This document shows, one piece after another, positions 43,099 through 54,100 of a DNA stretch of 64,000 nt. This stretch comes from Escarpia spicata. Taxonomy: Eukaryota > Annelida > Polychaeta > Sabellida > Siboglinidae. The stretch covers positions 8,766,504-8,830,503 of the forward strand of contig OZ023212.1 in NCBI GenBank assembly GCA_963995525.1, given 5' to 3'. A program made the position numbers and the translations under genes. The stretch's first letter is position 1; each line of letters opens with the position of its first letter. The notes below the pieces were generated by a model. It had not been told where the DNA came from, ran no database searches, and was given only the letters and a program-made list of their open reading frames with translations.

Positions 43099-45318
43099 CT
43101 AGTCTTCATTTCGATTGTGATCTGATGCGTCCCCGAAATCGACGCCACACTTATAACATGGGGTTTTAAGCCGAAGTTCCTTAACAGCTACTTTCTTCAC
43201 ACGAACACGTTTGGTCTTCGGTGGCTTCTTTTCAGTTTTGGAAGCCCTCCGAGGTCTAGGCCCAGTTGCCATCAGACTCTGCTTGTACGGCGAACTCGTG
43301 ATAATTTCGGCGTGAGCTACTTTTCGTCTCTTGCTGGCGCCTTCAGCCATCTTAGGCCTGGGAACGGCTGGTGAACAATTAATCAGTCGTTGAAACAATG
43401 GGCCTTCACCATCTGGATCGCAGTTCTCCTCGCGTTTATCAGCGGAAAGGTATACATCCGCCTCAACGTTGCAAACAGTTCCAAATTCAATTAGTAAGCT
43501 TTAAAGTGTGATTTATGTTAGGCGCTAATGGTACTTAGGCTACTTCTTATTTCATAATAGTAGGCAACTGTTATTGTTATCGTCATTATTATTTGTTGAC
43601 GTCACCGCCGTCGTCTTCAGCGTTATTACGAAATAGGCATAACCGCCATAAGCTTACAATGTTAACTTTATTTTTACCAAACGACAAAAATTATAATAAA
43701 AGACATAGGCTACCTGATAACCTGGCAGAGACTAGAAAGGTCGCGCACTGCTGTGAAGCTCGGAGCAACTGAGGTGTCGCGCACTGCTGTGAAGCTCGGA
43801 GCAACTGACGAGTCGCGCACTGCTGTGAAGCTCGCAGCAACTGACGAGTCGCGCACTGCTGTGAAGCTCGGATCAACTGACGAGTCGCGCATTGTTGTGA
43901 AGCTCGGAGCAACTGACGAGACGCGCACTGCTGTGAAGCTCGGAGCAACTGACGAGTCGCGCACTGCTGTGAAGCTCGGAGCAACTGACGAGTCGCGCAC
44001 TGCTGTGAAGCTCGGAGCAACTGACGTGTCGCGCACTGGAGTGGGGTTCGGCCGAGGAAGGGGTAGACCAGCAGCGGGATTTGGCGTGTCCGTCAAATCG
44101 GCTGCGGCAAAATCAGCATCCGAAAAGATGTGCGGATTGAATGGGTTTATCCCACACTTCCGGAAGCCACTGATCGCGTTACTCACCGTAGCAGCTTTGA
44201 TGTAAGCCGACCCAAAGAGAGCTGCTATTTGAAACTCTGTGACCGACCGGCCAGGGTGCTGGCGCAGCCATGTTTGCACTCCTCTGTTGTAATTGACATT
44301 AACACTTTTGAACACGCTCACATCGAGTGGCTGAAGCCGGTGCGTGCAGTGGGACGGCAGTGATATGATTATGATGTTGTTTGTCTTGGCCTTGTCGATC
44401 AGTCGAACATTCTTCGTGTGGCTGCTGTGGCCATCTAGGATGAGCAACACCTTTGATGCTCGGTGGCTTGGCTGCACAACTTCAATGAAGTGGTCGATCC
44501 AGCATTCGAACAACTCAACGTTGATCCAACCACTTTTGTTTGCGTACCCAACAGTGCCAGGAGGCGACCCGTCAAGCAGTTCCGGCTTCATGCGAACCCT
44601 AGGGAAGATCATCATCGGTGGGATGTATGCGCCGGTCGCCGAAATACAAGCGACAACTGCAACATTCTTTCCCCTCCCCGGCACTGGTGATAGCCCCGAT
44701 CCCTTTCTTCCCTTTCTTCGCCAGCACTTTCCCTGGCTTGTGGCAAATAGTGTAACCAGATTCGTCCACGTTGAATATGTTGCCTTTGTGGATGACCCTC
44801 TTCCAATCCTCATCAAAGATGGTGGCTTGTAGAAGCTGCATGTACCGATCAACCTTCGTTCTGTTAAAGCTGATGGCTCTCTGAATCGACGTTGGCTCGG
44901 GGATTCGCGGACTGATGTCAGGATGCCGTTTTAAGTAGCCTTTCAGCCAGTCCTTTCCAGCCCTTTGAGTTGTTTGGTTGAATTTATTTTTTATGTTCTT
45001 TGCTTCGCAGAATTTGAATACAAAGTGCCTCACATCATCTCGCGTCAAGCCGAAGAGTTTGGCCTCCATTTCAAATATGGTGGCTTTCAGCTCTGTTTCT
45101 TGATCTATGGAGAGTATCAGTTTGCGGCCGAGACACTTGTTGACGCCCTCACCCGCAAGTGCCTTCTCTAGATGCCGTCTCAGGGTTTGTCGCGGTACAT
45201 TGTGCGCTTGGCTAGCTGATTTCTGTGATCGTTGATACATTAGTATGTCACGTACGGCCGACTGCATGTCTGATAATGTCCATTTCACGCGTTCAACCTT
45301 CTTCTTCACATTAGGCAT
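43099..45318 (-). pseudogene. Pogo/Tigger-like transposase with one frameshift
   Basis: DDE-superfamily transposase of the pogo group. Starting at 45318: a psq/CENP-B type helix-turn-helix (WTLSDMQSAVRDILMYQRSQ, VPRQTLRRHL), a second CENP-B-like segment (FGLTRDDVRHFVFKFCEAKN), then catalytic blocks NVDESGY (first Asp), LILDGHSSH (second Asp) and RLQPLDVSVFK (third). Between the first two, a frameshift in the C-run near 44668-44681 moves the frame from GAITSAGEGK to GKNVAVVACISATGAYIPPM. After GINPFNPHIF come about eight 12-residue repeats (SSVAPSFTAVRD). A downstream part (SPYKQSL and zinc-knuckle-like CYKCGVDFGD, stop at 43099) follows a probable intron between about 43716 and 43461. All catalytic Asp are present, so the copy is young but broken. 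Confidence 0.9.
43738..44040 (-). repeat. 36-bp coding repeat in the pogo-like transposase
   Basis: About eight units of 36 bp (plus-strand core GTGAAGCTCGGAGCAACTGA), each encoding TAVRDSSVAPSF on the minus strand. All units keep the frame, and changes are mostly substitutions. It lies between the DDE domain and the SPYKQSL tail. Confidence 0.93.
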
Positions 45319-46059
45319 CTGATAAAAAAAAGTGTGAGAGTTTATTATTGCAAGTTTTAAAGGGATTTATATATATAGCAGTAGAAACAAATTGCTTCTG
45401 GGCAGTTTATAAATACAGCCTATAATAAAACAGATAGCAAAACCTCAAAAACTTGGTTAAAAAAAGTGTGCTGCTGCTATATGAACCCCTTTAAATATAG
45501 CATATACTACGAATTACCATTGGATAACAATTACTATTGTTTTGAACATAATTGTAGCCTCAAATGATTGCAACGCAGACTGGCGGTAGGTAAACAAAGC
45601 CAATAACATCTAGGCTAATATGAGCACCCTATCGGCTAATATGAGCACCGTGCTCATAATACCTCCAGAAAGCCTGCTCATATTAGCGACAGCGCTATGC
45701 ACGCCGCAAGGTGATAATTTGACGAACTATAATCCGCGAGAGGCTGCATTATCGCTCATTACAATACGCAACAAGCCTCAAGGTTTAATTTACACATCAC
45801 TTGCGCATCGTAATGATACACATTTTTAATCAGAATAAATTCGCCGTGCTGGTGGATATGGTAAGAAAAGTGCAGTTTCTTTACACGACCTCACCTCGGA
45901 AAATATTCGGCAGCGCAAACGACAGAAATGGTGGTGGCGGTTTGCAGACGGCGTGCTTCAAGAAAATCACGGGTGGCGACACCTGGCATGTTTGGTTTAA
46001 GATGCAGGGGGGGGGGTGCTCATATTACCCGCTATGCTCACGATACCCGACTTTACCCT

Positions 46060-47711
46060 GATAATAACAACAGAATCTGTGTAGGCCTAATGACGTGACG
46101 GTCTGCGATAAGTGACGTCATTGCAATATCTGTGCTGAATTACTTAAGTCTTGCAGGACTCATTCTTATAAATAATTATTTTTAAATTAAATTATTTTTG
46201 AGGCGTATGCGATTATGTTTGATTTGGTAACCATTCAAGCAGCACGGGACCTTCATCACGTGACATGCTTGGTCTCTACGTAGCACCCGGTTGTACGATG
46301 TCGAAGTGGCTAGAAATGTTGGTATTTACGCTGCTATTTTATTTAAACTATTTTATGACCTGTATTCTCTATTTCATCGTATTCATTACGTCATATTTGA
46401 TCACTTATCATACAGAAATGCAGGTGTGCTTTTATTTTAATATCAAAGCCACCGCAGGAAAGGTTGTTCGCGGACAACGCCGGAAGCGGACGTCTCAAGT
46501 TGACGAAGCTGTGGCTTATTCGGAGTGTAGCTTTCATATTTCACGGAGGTTAAAAATTAACCGACATATTTGGATCGCTGTAATTTACTTAAGGTAACCA
46601 TGGTCAAGAGGAGACTGAAAATCCTTTCGCTATTAGTAGCACTGGTAAACCAAATATTTTCTAACGGACGTTTTGAGGTTGGGTAGACGGCTTGCAGATT
46701 CATTCCAGCCGTGATCAACTGTCAAGTCATTTCAACGTTCAGTTCAGAATCCAAGTTATCTTAGAAAAAGCAGCAAGACTTGCTGATTGCTGACCGTGCC
46801 TTCATCATAATTCAATGGACTATATTTTTTTCAAATAACAAACGAAATATGTTTTAAATCGTTTGTTTCACTAATGAAGTCTTTATTTTGTAGTGAGCCC
46901 AAAGGAGTTAAAATAGTTTCTATGGAGTGAAGCTTGCTGCGTCGATCATTATGGTCATTCTGGTCATTATATCTGCGACAATTCTGAGGTTTCCCGAAAT
47001 GCATGTGTCGACTACGTTTCCATCATCTGCTCCAGCGGATGTAGGCTGCAACATTTCTACCGCCCCAACGCCGATGCCGTTAGAGATACGAAATACACTG
47101 CAGACTGTATTCGATACCAAGCAATTATGTCTTTGCCCAGAAACCACTTTTTTGACAACATTTGATGTCATTTCATCCTTACCATAAATACGTCTTGCGT
47201 ATGCTTCGAGTCAGACAGCCGACTTTTTCTGATCATGTGTGCCAGTCAGAAAGCAAATACACATGGGGTATGAACAATTCCTATTATAACAACATTCTAA
47301 AGTATTGTCATGAACTGTTCCTAGTAACAGGAGTACAGTGCCTACTTGGTTTCTTGGCCTAGCTTTACGAAAGAGATAACATGTTTACCGATGCGATCTT
47401 TTGACAGATATTCAACAGCTCGGTTTTTTTGTTTTTCTTTAATTTTTTTAAATATGTAAAACATAACATTAGTTGGACACATGCAATAGTAAATTTCTAT
47501 TTCATAAAAAACTAGCGAGGTTTCACTATTTCTTATTCAGATCTCTTGACACCTTTGCACACACTTGCGTACAAAAGGTAGTCTGTCGCATTTGAAAGAA
47601 ATGTGTTCGTATGCCTATTGGTTTTCACAAGTTTCCTTGCAAATAGCAAGACACCAAAAGTAATGTTGTAATGTTACTAAAAGTAAATAACATCAACCAG
47701 CAGTAAGTAGA
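46060..47711. other. Intergenic, no supported gene
   Basis: The frame 46927-47187 (+) reads KLAASIIMVILVIISATILR with a hydrophobic start and later Cys residues, but it lacks an ATG and I cannot find splice partners, so it is not called. Nothing else is recognisable. Confidence 0.45.
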
Positions 47712-47717
47712 TTTATT
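47712..47717 (-). terminator. Possible FAR polyadenylation signal
   Basis: TTTATT on the plus strand, AATAAA on the minus strand, about 345 bp after the FAR stop codon. It is the first plain signal downstream. Confidence 0.4.
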
Positions 47718-48060
47718 ATGAACTATTCAACAATAACAAACTTTCACGCGTCATTAAATAATCACGAAATCATGATATGACACTCTTTTTACTTATTCAC
47801 CGTTTCTCTTCTTTGGTTTCGTTCATGCAGTAGTCTCCGGTGCAACAGTCGGCCATATTGTCGGCCATTTTAAATTCTGATACACCGTCCATATGTAGTG
47901 AACCTACAACGCAAAGGCGTCACTATTTCATCGCAAGTCAATGAACCTTCTCGGCTGAACTGCCGAGAACAGCCATGGTAGTCACTATGTTGTCACCATG
48001 TCGTCGCCCTGGTACCTATACACGTCGGTTGAACTCGGGTCATCGGGTGAATGTTCGCCG

Positions 48061-48190
48061 TCAGGGATTCTCGAGCTTTTCGTGGTCATCTCCCAGAATG
48101 CTCATGGCAACCGGAAGGAATCCGGACACGAGAAACTGACACGTTAGCAAGATGGCAACTCCACTGACGACGCGGTGGAAGGTCTTTATT
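48061..48190 (-). CDS. FAR: FAR exon k, hydrophobic C-terminus
   Basis: 130 bp after acceptor TTGTCTACTTCAG. The first base completes Arg, then [32 protein letters not shown] and [10 protein letters not shown], stop TGA. The ~24-residue hydrophobic run fits the C-terminal membrane anchor of animal FARs. Confidence 0.88.
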
Positions 48191-51100
48191 CTGAAGTAGA
48201 CAAAATATAAAATATTAATTAAGAAGGTCAGCTCAAGCGTGTACACCATAACAACGACTGCGGAAGCTATACAACAAATGACCAATTTAAATTCGAGCAT
48301 AACTGTTCATGCTTCCTATGAATTGATGTACGTTACTCCTCTGGGCTCACATCACATCCAGGTATATTTGTTTTATATTTGGCTGCGGTATGCCTGAGAA
48401 ATTGACACATATCACCGTTTCTCTTTTAGGACAAGCTATCAAAATAACTAAACTTGAATGAATATATTTTCTGGTTAAGTAATCGACGAAATTATACACA
48501 TTTACCAGTACACGGTAGGTCTACGTATCACTTAGTAAATATATATTTTGCTTGTTGAATTTCCAATATTAATTTTGTTTTGTTATTACAGCATTGCAAG
48601 GAAAATTGTACTGGCTGTCAATGGAAACCAATTGTGATATCGCCCTTCTAGCGACGACACTTAGCAACCGTTTACCGTTGCAGGGCTCGTTTCGCCTTGG
48701 GCATGTCGGACAAGTTTTCTTTGAGGGCAAACAGCTTGCTTCCGAGGCAGTAGTTCTCCAAGTATGACGGCCAATCGATCTGTGTCGCGTCGAAATTGAA
48801 ATCCTGAAACGATTCAGCGTTATGTTCAGAATTTAAAGTGGCATCACTGGCGGGATTCCTCTCCCTTTTGTCCAAATATTATAAATTTATTGTTATGATT
48901 ATCAGCAGAAACCTGCTGCTATTAATGCGTACTCTCTCATAACCTTAAACAATCGACTGCGTTCTTAAGCCTGATTCCTTTGCAGCGAATGAATACGATT
49001 TTGCATTGTTACTTTAAAGAAGTATGAATAATTTGGTATTTTATAATTCCATTACCATCTCTAAATCATGGTGTTAAAGGGAGCCAGTCTGTTTCTCTAC
49101 CCGGAATTACCAAGTTTCGTAATATGTAACAGGACGTCTGTTGTGTTTTCAAACCGGATGTTTTGTTTATTATTTGAACATGCTATGGGGTCGTACCTTC
49201 CAAACTGCTATCTTTGTTATGGGCTTACTACATAGGCTCTGGAACAGTGGCGGGGGCAGCTGCCCCCTGGAATTTCTCTGGGGGAGCAGACATGATTCTG
49301 CCCTCCCATTAAATGTGAGCGTGAATGTTTGTTTTTGTGGCGAGCGTCAATGGCGGTTGGAAATGTACATTTTATGAAACGATTAATGTGTATTTTGGTT
49401 GACTGTGAAAGGTTTGTGCAATTGGAGGGCAGACTATGGTTTTCTGCCCCCCTCCCAGTAATAGGCGGCGCAGACATATGGTTTTCACAGTAGCCAAGAC
49501 AGTGGTGTAGCTGAAGTTACAGCGGCGCAGTGGCGAACAAATTCCAACAGCAGCCCCCACTCCCAACGTCTTCCGATGTCACAGTCATGCCAACCGAGAC
49601 GGCCACAAGGTGAAAGAAGATGTGAAGATACGCAGCGGCGAAAATGTTTCAATGGTGCTGAAGCTCCGTTAGACCTCCCCCCAATATGAATTTCGTTCCC
49701 GTGCTTACTGAACACAATTTAGCGGGCATTGTAACTTCAACAAGACTATAATAACTAATAGAAATCTAGGAACAGAATGCCTAATTTTAAATAAACGTGT
49801 TATCATATGGCGTATGTGTAATGTCAAGTAGAACTGTTAACGCCACCTCGCGGTCTTCTGGCGTCAGTCTGTCCTGCAGCGCCAGGACATTGTCGTTGGC
49901 GAAGGTCCACTGGTGCAGAGTGAAGAATCCGAGGGTTGACACCGACTTCTCAACGCGGTCTTGGATCTTCATGAAACTAGTGGAACAAAACGAACACAGT
50001 CATAAAGCATCCCACACTGCTCTTTAAGGATACAACAAACCAAGGGCAACAGTTGTCACCACTGTAATATTGTCTTTATCTTACAATCGTTCCCGCTGAC
50101 CATTAATTTAATTTCTGCTGTTTCTAAAGCGAACACAAAGTCACCACACTGACACTCTATGGAGAAGCATATCGCAAACACACAAGTAAATAACAATTTC
50201 ATATGAAAAAACTGTTTAACACATCGCCATTTGATAGATCACAAACCAAAGCCCCAAGGAAGCGAGTGAACGTAGAAAGAGGCGAGTGGACCTCGGCACT
50301 GGGTGGAGATACATGTACACTGCCTCCAAATGAACGTAGAAAGAGGCGAGTGGACCTCGGCACTGGGTGGAAATAAATGTACACTGCCGCCAAGTGAACA
50401 TAGAAAGAGGCGAATAGACCTCGACACCTGGGTGGAGATACATGTACACTGCCGCCAAGTGAACGTAGAAAGAGGCGAGTGGACCTTGGCACCTGGGTGG
50501 GGATACACGTACACTGCCGCCAAGTTAGCGTATTAATATATAGGTAATGTCATGCTAACAAAAGAAAGCATGACTGCTACACTTACATAGGCGACTTGCC
50601 AGTGATCTGACGGTACATATCGAGTGCTCCTGCCGGTAGTGTTTGACTGAACCAGTTGTTGACGGCGTGCCAATAGCTACAAACAAAACCAACAGCCGTC
50701 ATTTGGTTTCCACTTCGCACCTCCAGGTATAAGCTCTAGCTGGTGAGAGTGGACATATTGTAGCTGGTGAAATACACCATGTACACACAGCGTGAATTTA
50801 TATGTAACGCCTATGCTCTAAAATGCTCGACAACGTCCAATATAAATGTTAACAGGTCAGAGAATAGCTACGCGGATGTTAGACATGAATAGGTTGATCA
50901 CGTTGTGTTATTTTAATACGCAAACGGTAAGTTTAAGTAAAATATTAACAGTATTGCCAAACAACAACGGAAATAATCACGCAAACCACAACATTAACAA
51001 CGTCGCAGTTAGGTAGATTAATTTATAAATCCAGTAATTGTAAAGCACGTCAGGTAACATATATACATTTTAGTGATGTTGCGTTTGTATGATGAGAAAA

Positions 51101-54100
51101 ACCACTTTCGCTTCCAGTCCCAAACTCTCACCAACGGGATGCAACTAAAGTGAACACATGAACGGAAGCGAATCTCTACTATGGGAGATTCCTGGACTAA
51201 CTACCTGTTTTTGGTTAACGTTGCATGCGGAATGCGTATGACGTCATCCATCGGATTCTTGACGAACGGGATGCAACTAAAGTGAACACATGAACGGAAG
51301 CGAATCTCTACTATGGGAGATTCCTGGACTAACTACCTGTTTTTGGTTAACGTTGCATGCGGAATGCGTATGACGTCATCCATCGGATTCTTGACGAACG
51401 CATTCGCCGAAAACAATCCTGGAGCAAATGGAAAAGAAATATCGATCAAGATTGACATATAAACCGACGACTTCCAGCTTATGTGCACAAGGACGCTTAC
51501 TACCCAAGCGAAAGTCCAACAAGTGTTTATTTTCTTTTTGCCGACAATTGATCAATAACAAAATACTTAACGATGCTGGCATTCACGCTGTCAGATAACT
51601 TGTTCAATTCCAGTTTGATCCATTGTGTTATCGTCAATCACGAAAAGATTACTTCAAATATCCGATATTCACGAATCAGGAATAGTTGAGTGAGGACGAC
51701 TTATTTTCATATGGGCATAATGGTAATGATGACAATAATGCTTTGACAAGGACATCCTATCTACACTGGAAAAGTTGGATGAGAACGATGACGTGCTTTG
51801 ATGAGGACATCTTATGTTCTAATGACATTGGGTGGGTATAATGATCATGACGACTTGTTTCGATAATGACATATGTTCTGAATATACTAGACAGTGCAGG
51901 GTTTTTGAGGATGGTTACGACGGCGTGCTTTGACATCTTATAATTTAAAACACTGGACTAGAAATGGTTGGGTGATGGTGACGAGGATAACGTGCTTCGA
52001 TAAAGACTCATATTGACGTTGTTGTTGACTTACCGAGTTCTCCCCAAGTGACTTTGTTCAGCTGCCCCGTCGTGCAGTTGTATACGGGCATCTTGGCAGG
52101 TCTAGAAACAAACGACATAGTTGATGCACTGATATTCTGGTATTTTTCTACAGTTTCTTTCTAAGCCAATACGACACCAATATTGTATTATGTGTTCAAC
52201 CTAGAATGGATATATACAGTTCACCTCACAACTGGTGTGTTCCTGAAGGTGTAAAAAACATAATCACAGATATCGCCAGTACCGACGTTCAGTTAATGGA
52301 ATATCCAAGACGTCGGATATACTTTTAACAAAATTTAACAAGATGGCCACCCAGAGAATTAACTCTAGATGGCAGGTGGACAAGGAAGCCCTTTGGCTTA
52401 TCGAGAGTCCGACCTTTTTATCTATGTGTATCCCGCCCGTCTGAGGTATGTGTCGACAATCAGCAGGTAATCTGTTCCATTCATTTACAGACCTTTATGA
52501 AATTGAAAACTTTCTTATATCCAATCTACTCTGCTCCTTTGCCAATGTAAGTTCATGTCCTCTAGTCCTATCTTTCTTAACTGAGAAAAAATATTTCTAT
52601 CAATATTTTCATAACCCTTCAATATTTTAAACACTTCTATCTGATCTCCTCTCGATCTCCTGGTCTCCAGTGTTGTTAAACCTCATTTTTTTCGTAACTA
52701 AGATCCCTCAGGTTTGGTATCATTTTAGTTGCTCTCCTCTGCACTCTTTCTAGCATATATATGTCCTTCCTGCGATATGGCCTCCGCGCTTGAATACAAT
52801 ATTCTAAATGAGGCCTAACTATTGTTTTGTACAGCGGTATTATTAGCTCTTTGTCCTTATACGTTATGTTTCGCCTAATTAATCCAAGGATTTGATTTCC
52901 CTTTGAAGCTGCAATTCCGCACTGCTCTGAAACCTTCTATCAGCACTAATGGTTAACCCTAAGTCTTTTCTTTTACAGTAGTACCAAGTACAGTACCCCC
53001 CATTGTATATTCTACCTCTTCGTTCCCATGTCCTGTGTGGAGGCATTAACATTTCCAAAAATTTAACAGCATTTGCCACTTTTCAGACCATTTGATCAAC
53101 CTGTCAAGATCATCTTGTAAATGCTGTCTATCTCCATCACTTTTAATCCTTCTAAACACTTTTGTATCATCTGCAAATTTCAACACCTTGCTTGTTATTT
53201 CATCATCCAAATCGTTGATATATATTAAGAATAATATAGGAACCCCACTCAAAACTTATTTCCAGTTTGAAGCCTTCCCATCAACAACTACCCGTTGTCT
53301 TCTGTCAATCAGCCATTGTTCTATCCAGTTTATTATACCATTTCCTATGCCATGGGCCTTTAGTTTAAGCAGTCATCTTTGATGTGGTACTTTGTCGAAA
53401 GCTTTTTGAAAATCTAAGTAGACGATATCTACTGGTGATCCCTCATCTACCCACTTAGTGATGTCTTCCAAAAAACATAACATATTTGTTAAGCATGACC
53501 TCGCTTAAAAAAAACCATGTTGAGATGGGTTTATCAAGTTTTGTTTAACAAGAAAATCCACCATGTGATCTTTAATTAGTATTTCTAATAATTTACAAAT
53601 CACTGATGTTAAACTCACTGGTCTATAGTTCTGACTTGTTTCTCGAACCTTTTTTTAATAACGGTATAATGTTTGCTTCTTTCCATTCTAAAGGAACCAC
53701 TCCCTCTTCTAATGACAAGTTGAAAACTGTTGCAAGCGGTATGCTAATTTGTTCTACAATTTCTAATAGTAGTTTGGGTGGAATACCATCCACTTCAGGT
53801 GATTTATTATCCTTCATAGCCCTTATTTTCTTAGCTACCATTTCCGGGGTTACAATTAATTGTCCTAAATAGTCTGAATCTGCCCCCTTGAACTTAGCCT
53901 CTGGTACTGGCAGTGAACTAATATCTTCCCTGGTAAACACTGAACTAAAGTACTCATTCAGGTCTTCTGCCATTAAGAATCCCTCTGATATTATATTTCC
54001 AGCACTGTCTTCTAGAGGACCAACCTTATCTTGAACTTTCTGTTTGCTTCAAACATACGCATAACAACTCTTGCTGTCATGTTTTATATTACTAGCTAAT

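Larger units (their letters stand above)
42401..46059 (-). mobile_element. Pogo/Tigger-like DNA transposon
   Basis: The left end AGGGTAAGGTCGGGCATTAT and the reverse complement of the right end, AGGGTAAAGTCGGGTATCGT, are inverted repeats, both followed within ~15 bp by GAGCATA. The motif AATATGAGCA recurs inside both ends (near 42610, 45619, 45640 and, inverted, 45670 and 46018), probably transposase-binding sites. The 3.66-kb element carries a pogo-type transposase on the minus strand. TA lies at the left edge; the right edge has TG, so the TA target duplication is not clean. Confidence 0.88.

Noticed and set aside
43691..44205. Plus-strand 150-codon frame and minus-strand 109-codon frame over the transposase repeat
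   Set aside because: They are shadow frames of the 36-bp coding repeat of the transposase.
46927..47187. Secreted or membrane peptide gene
   Set aside because: The frame lacks an ATG (it starts GTG) and has no visible splice partners, despite a hydrophobic N-terminus.
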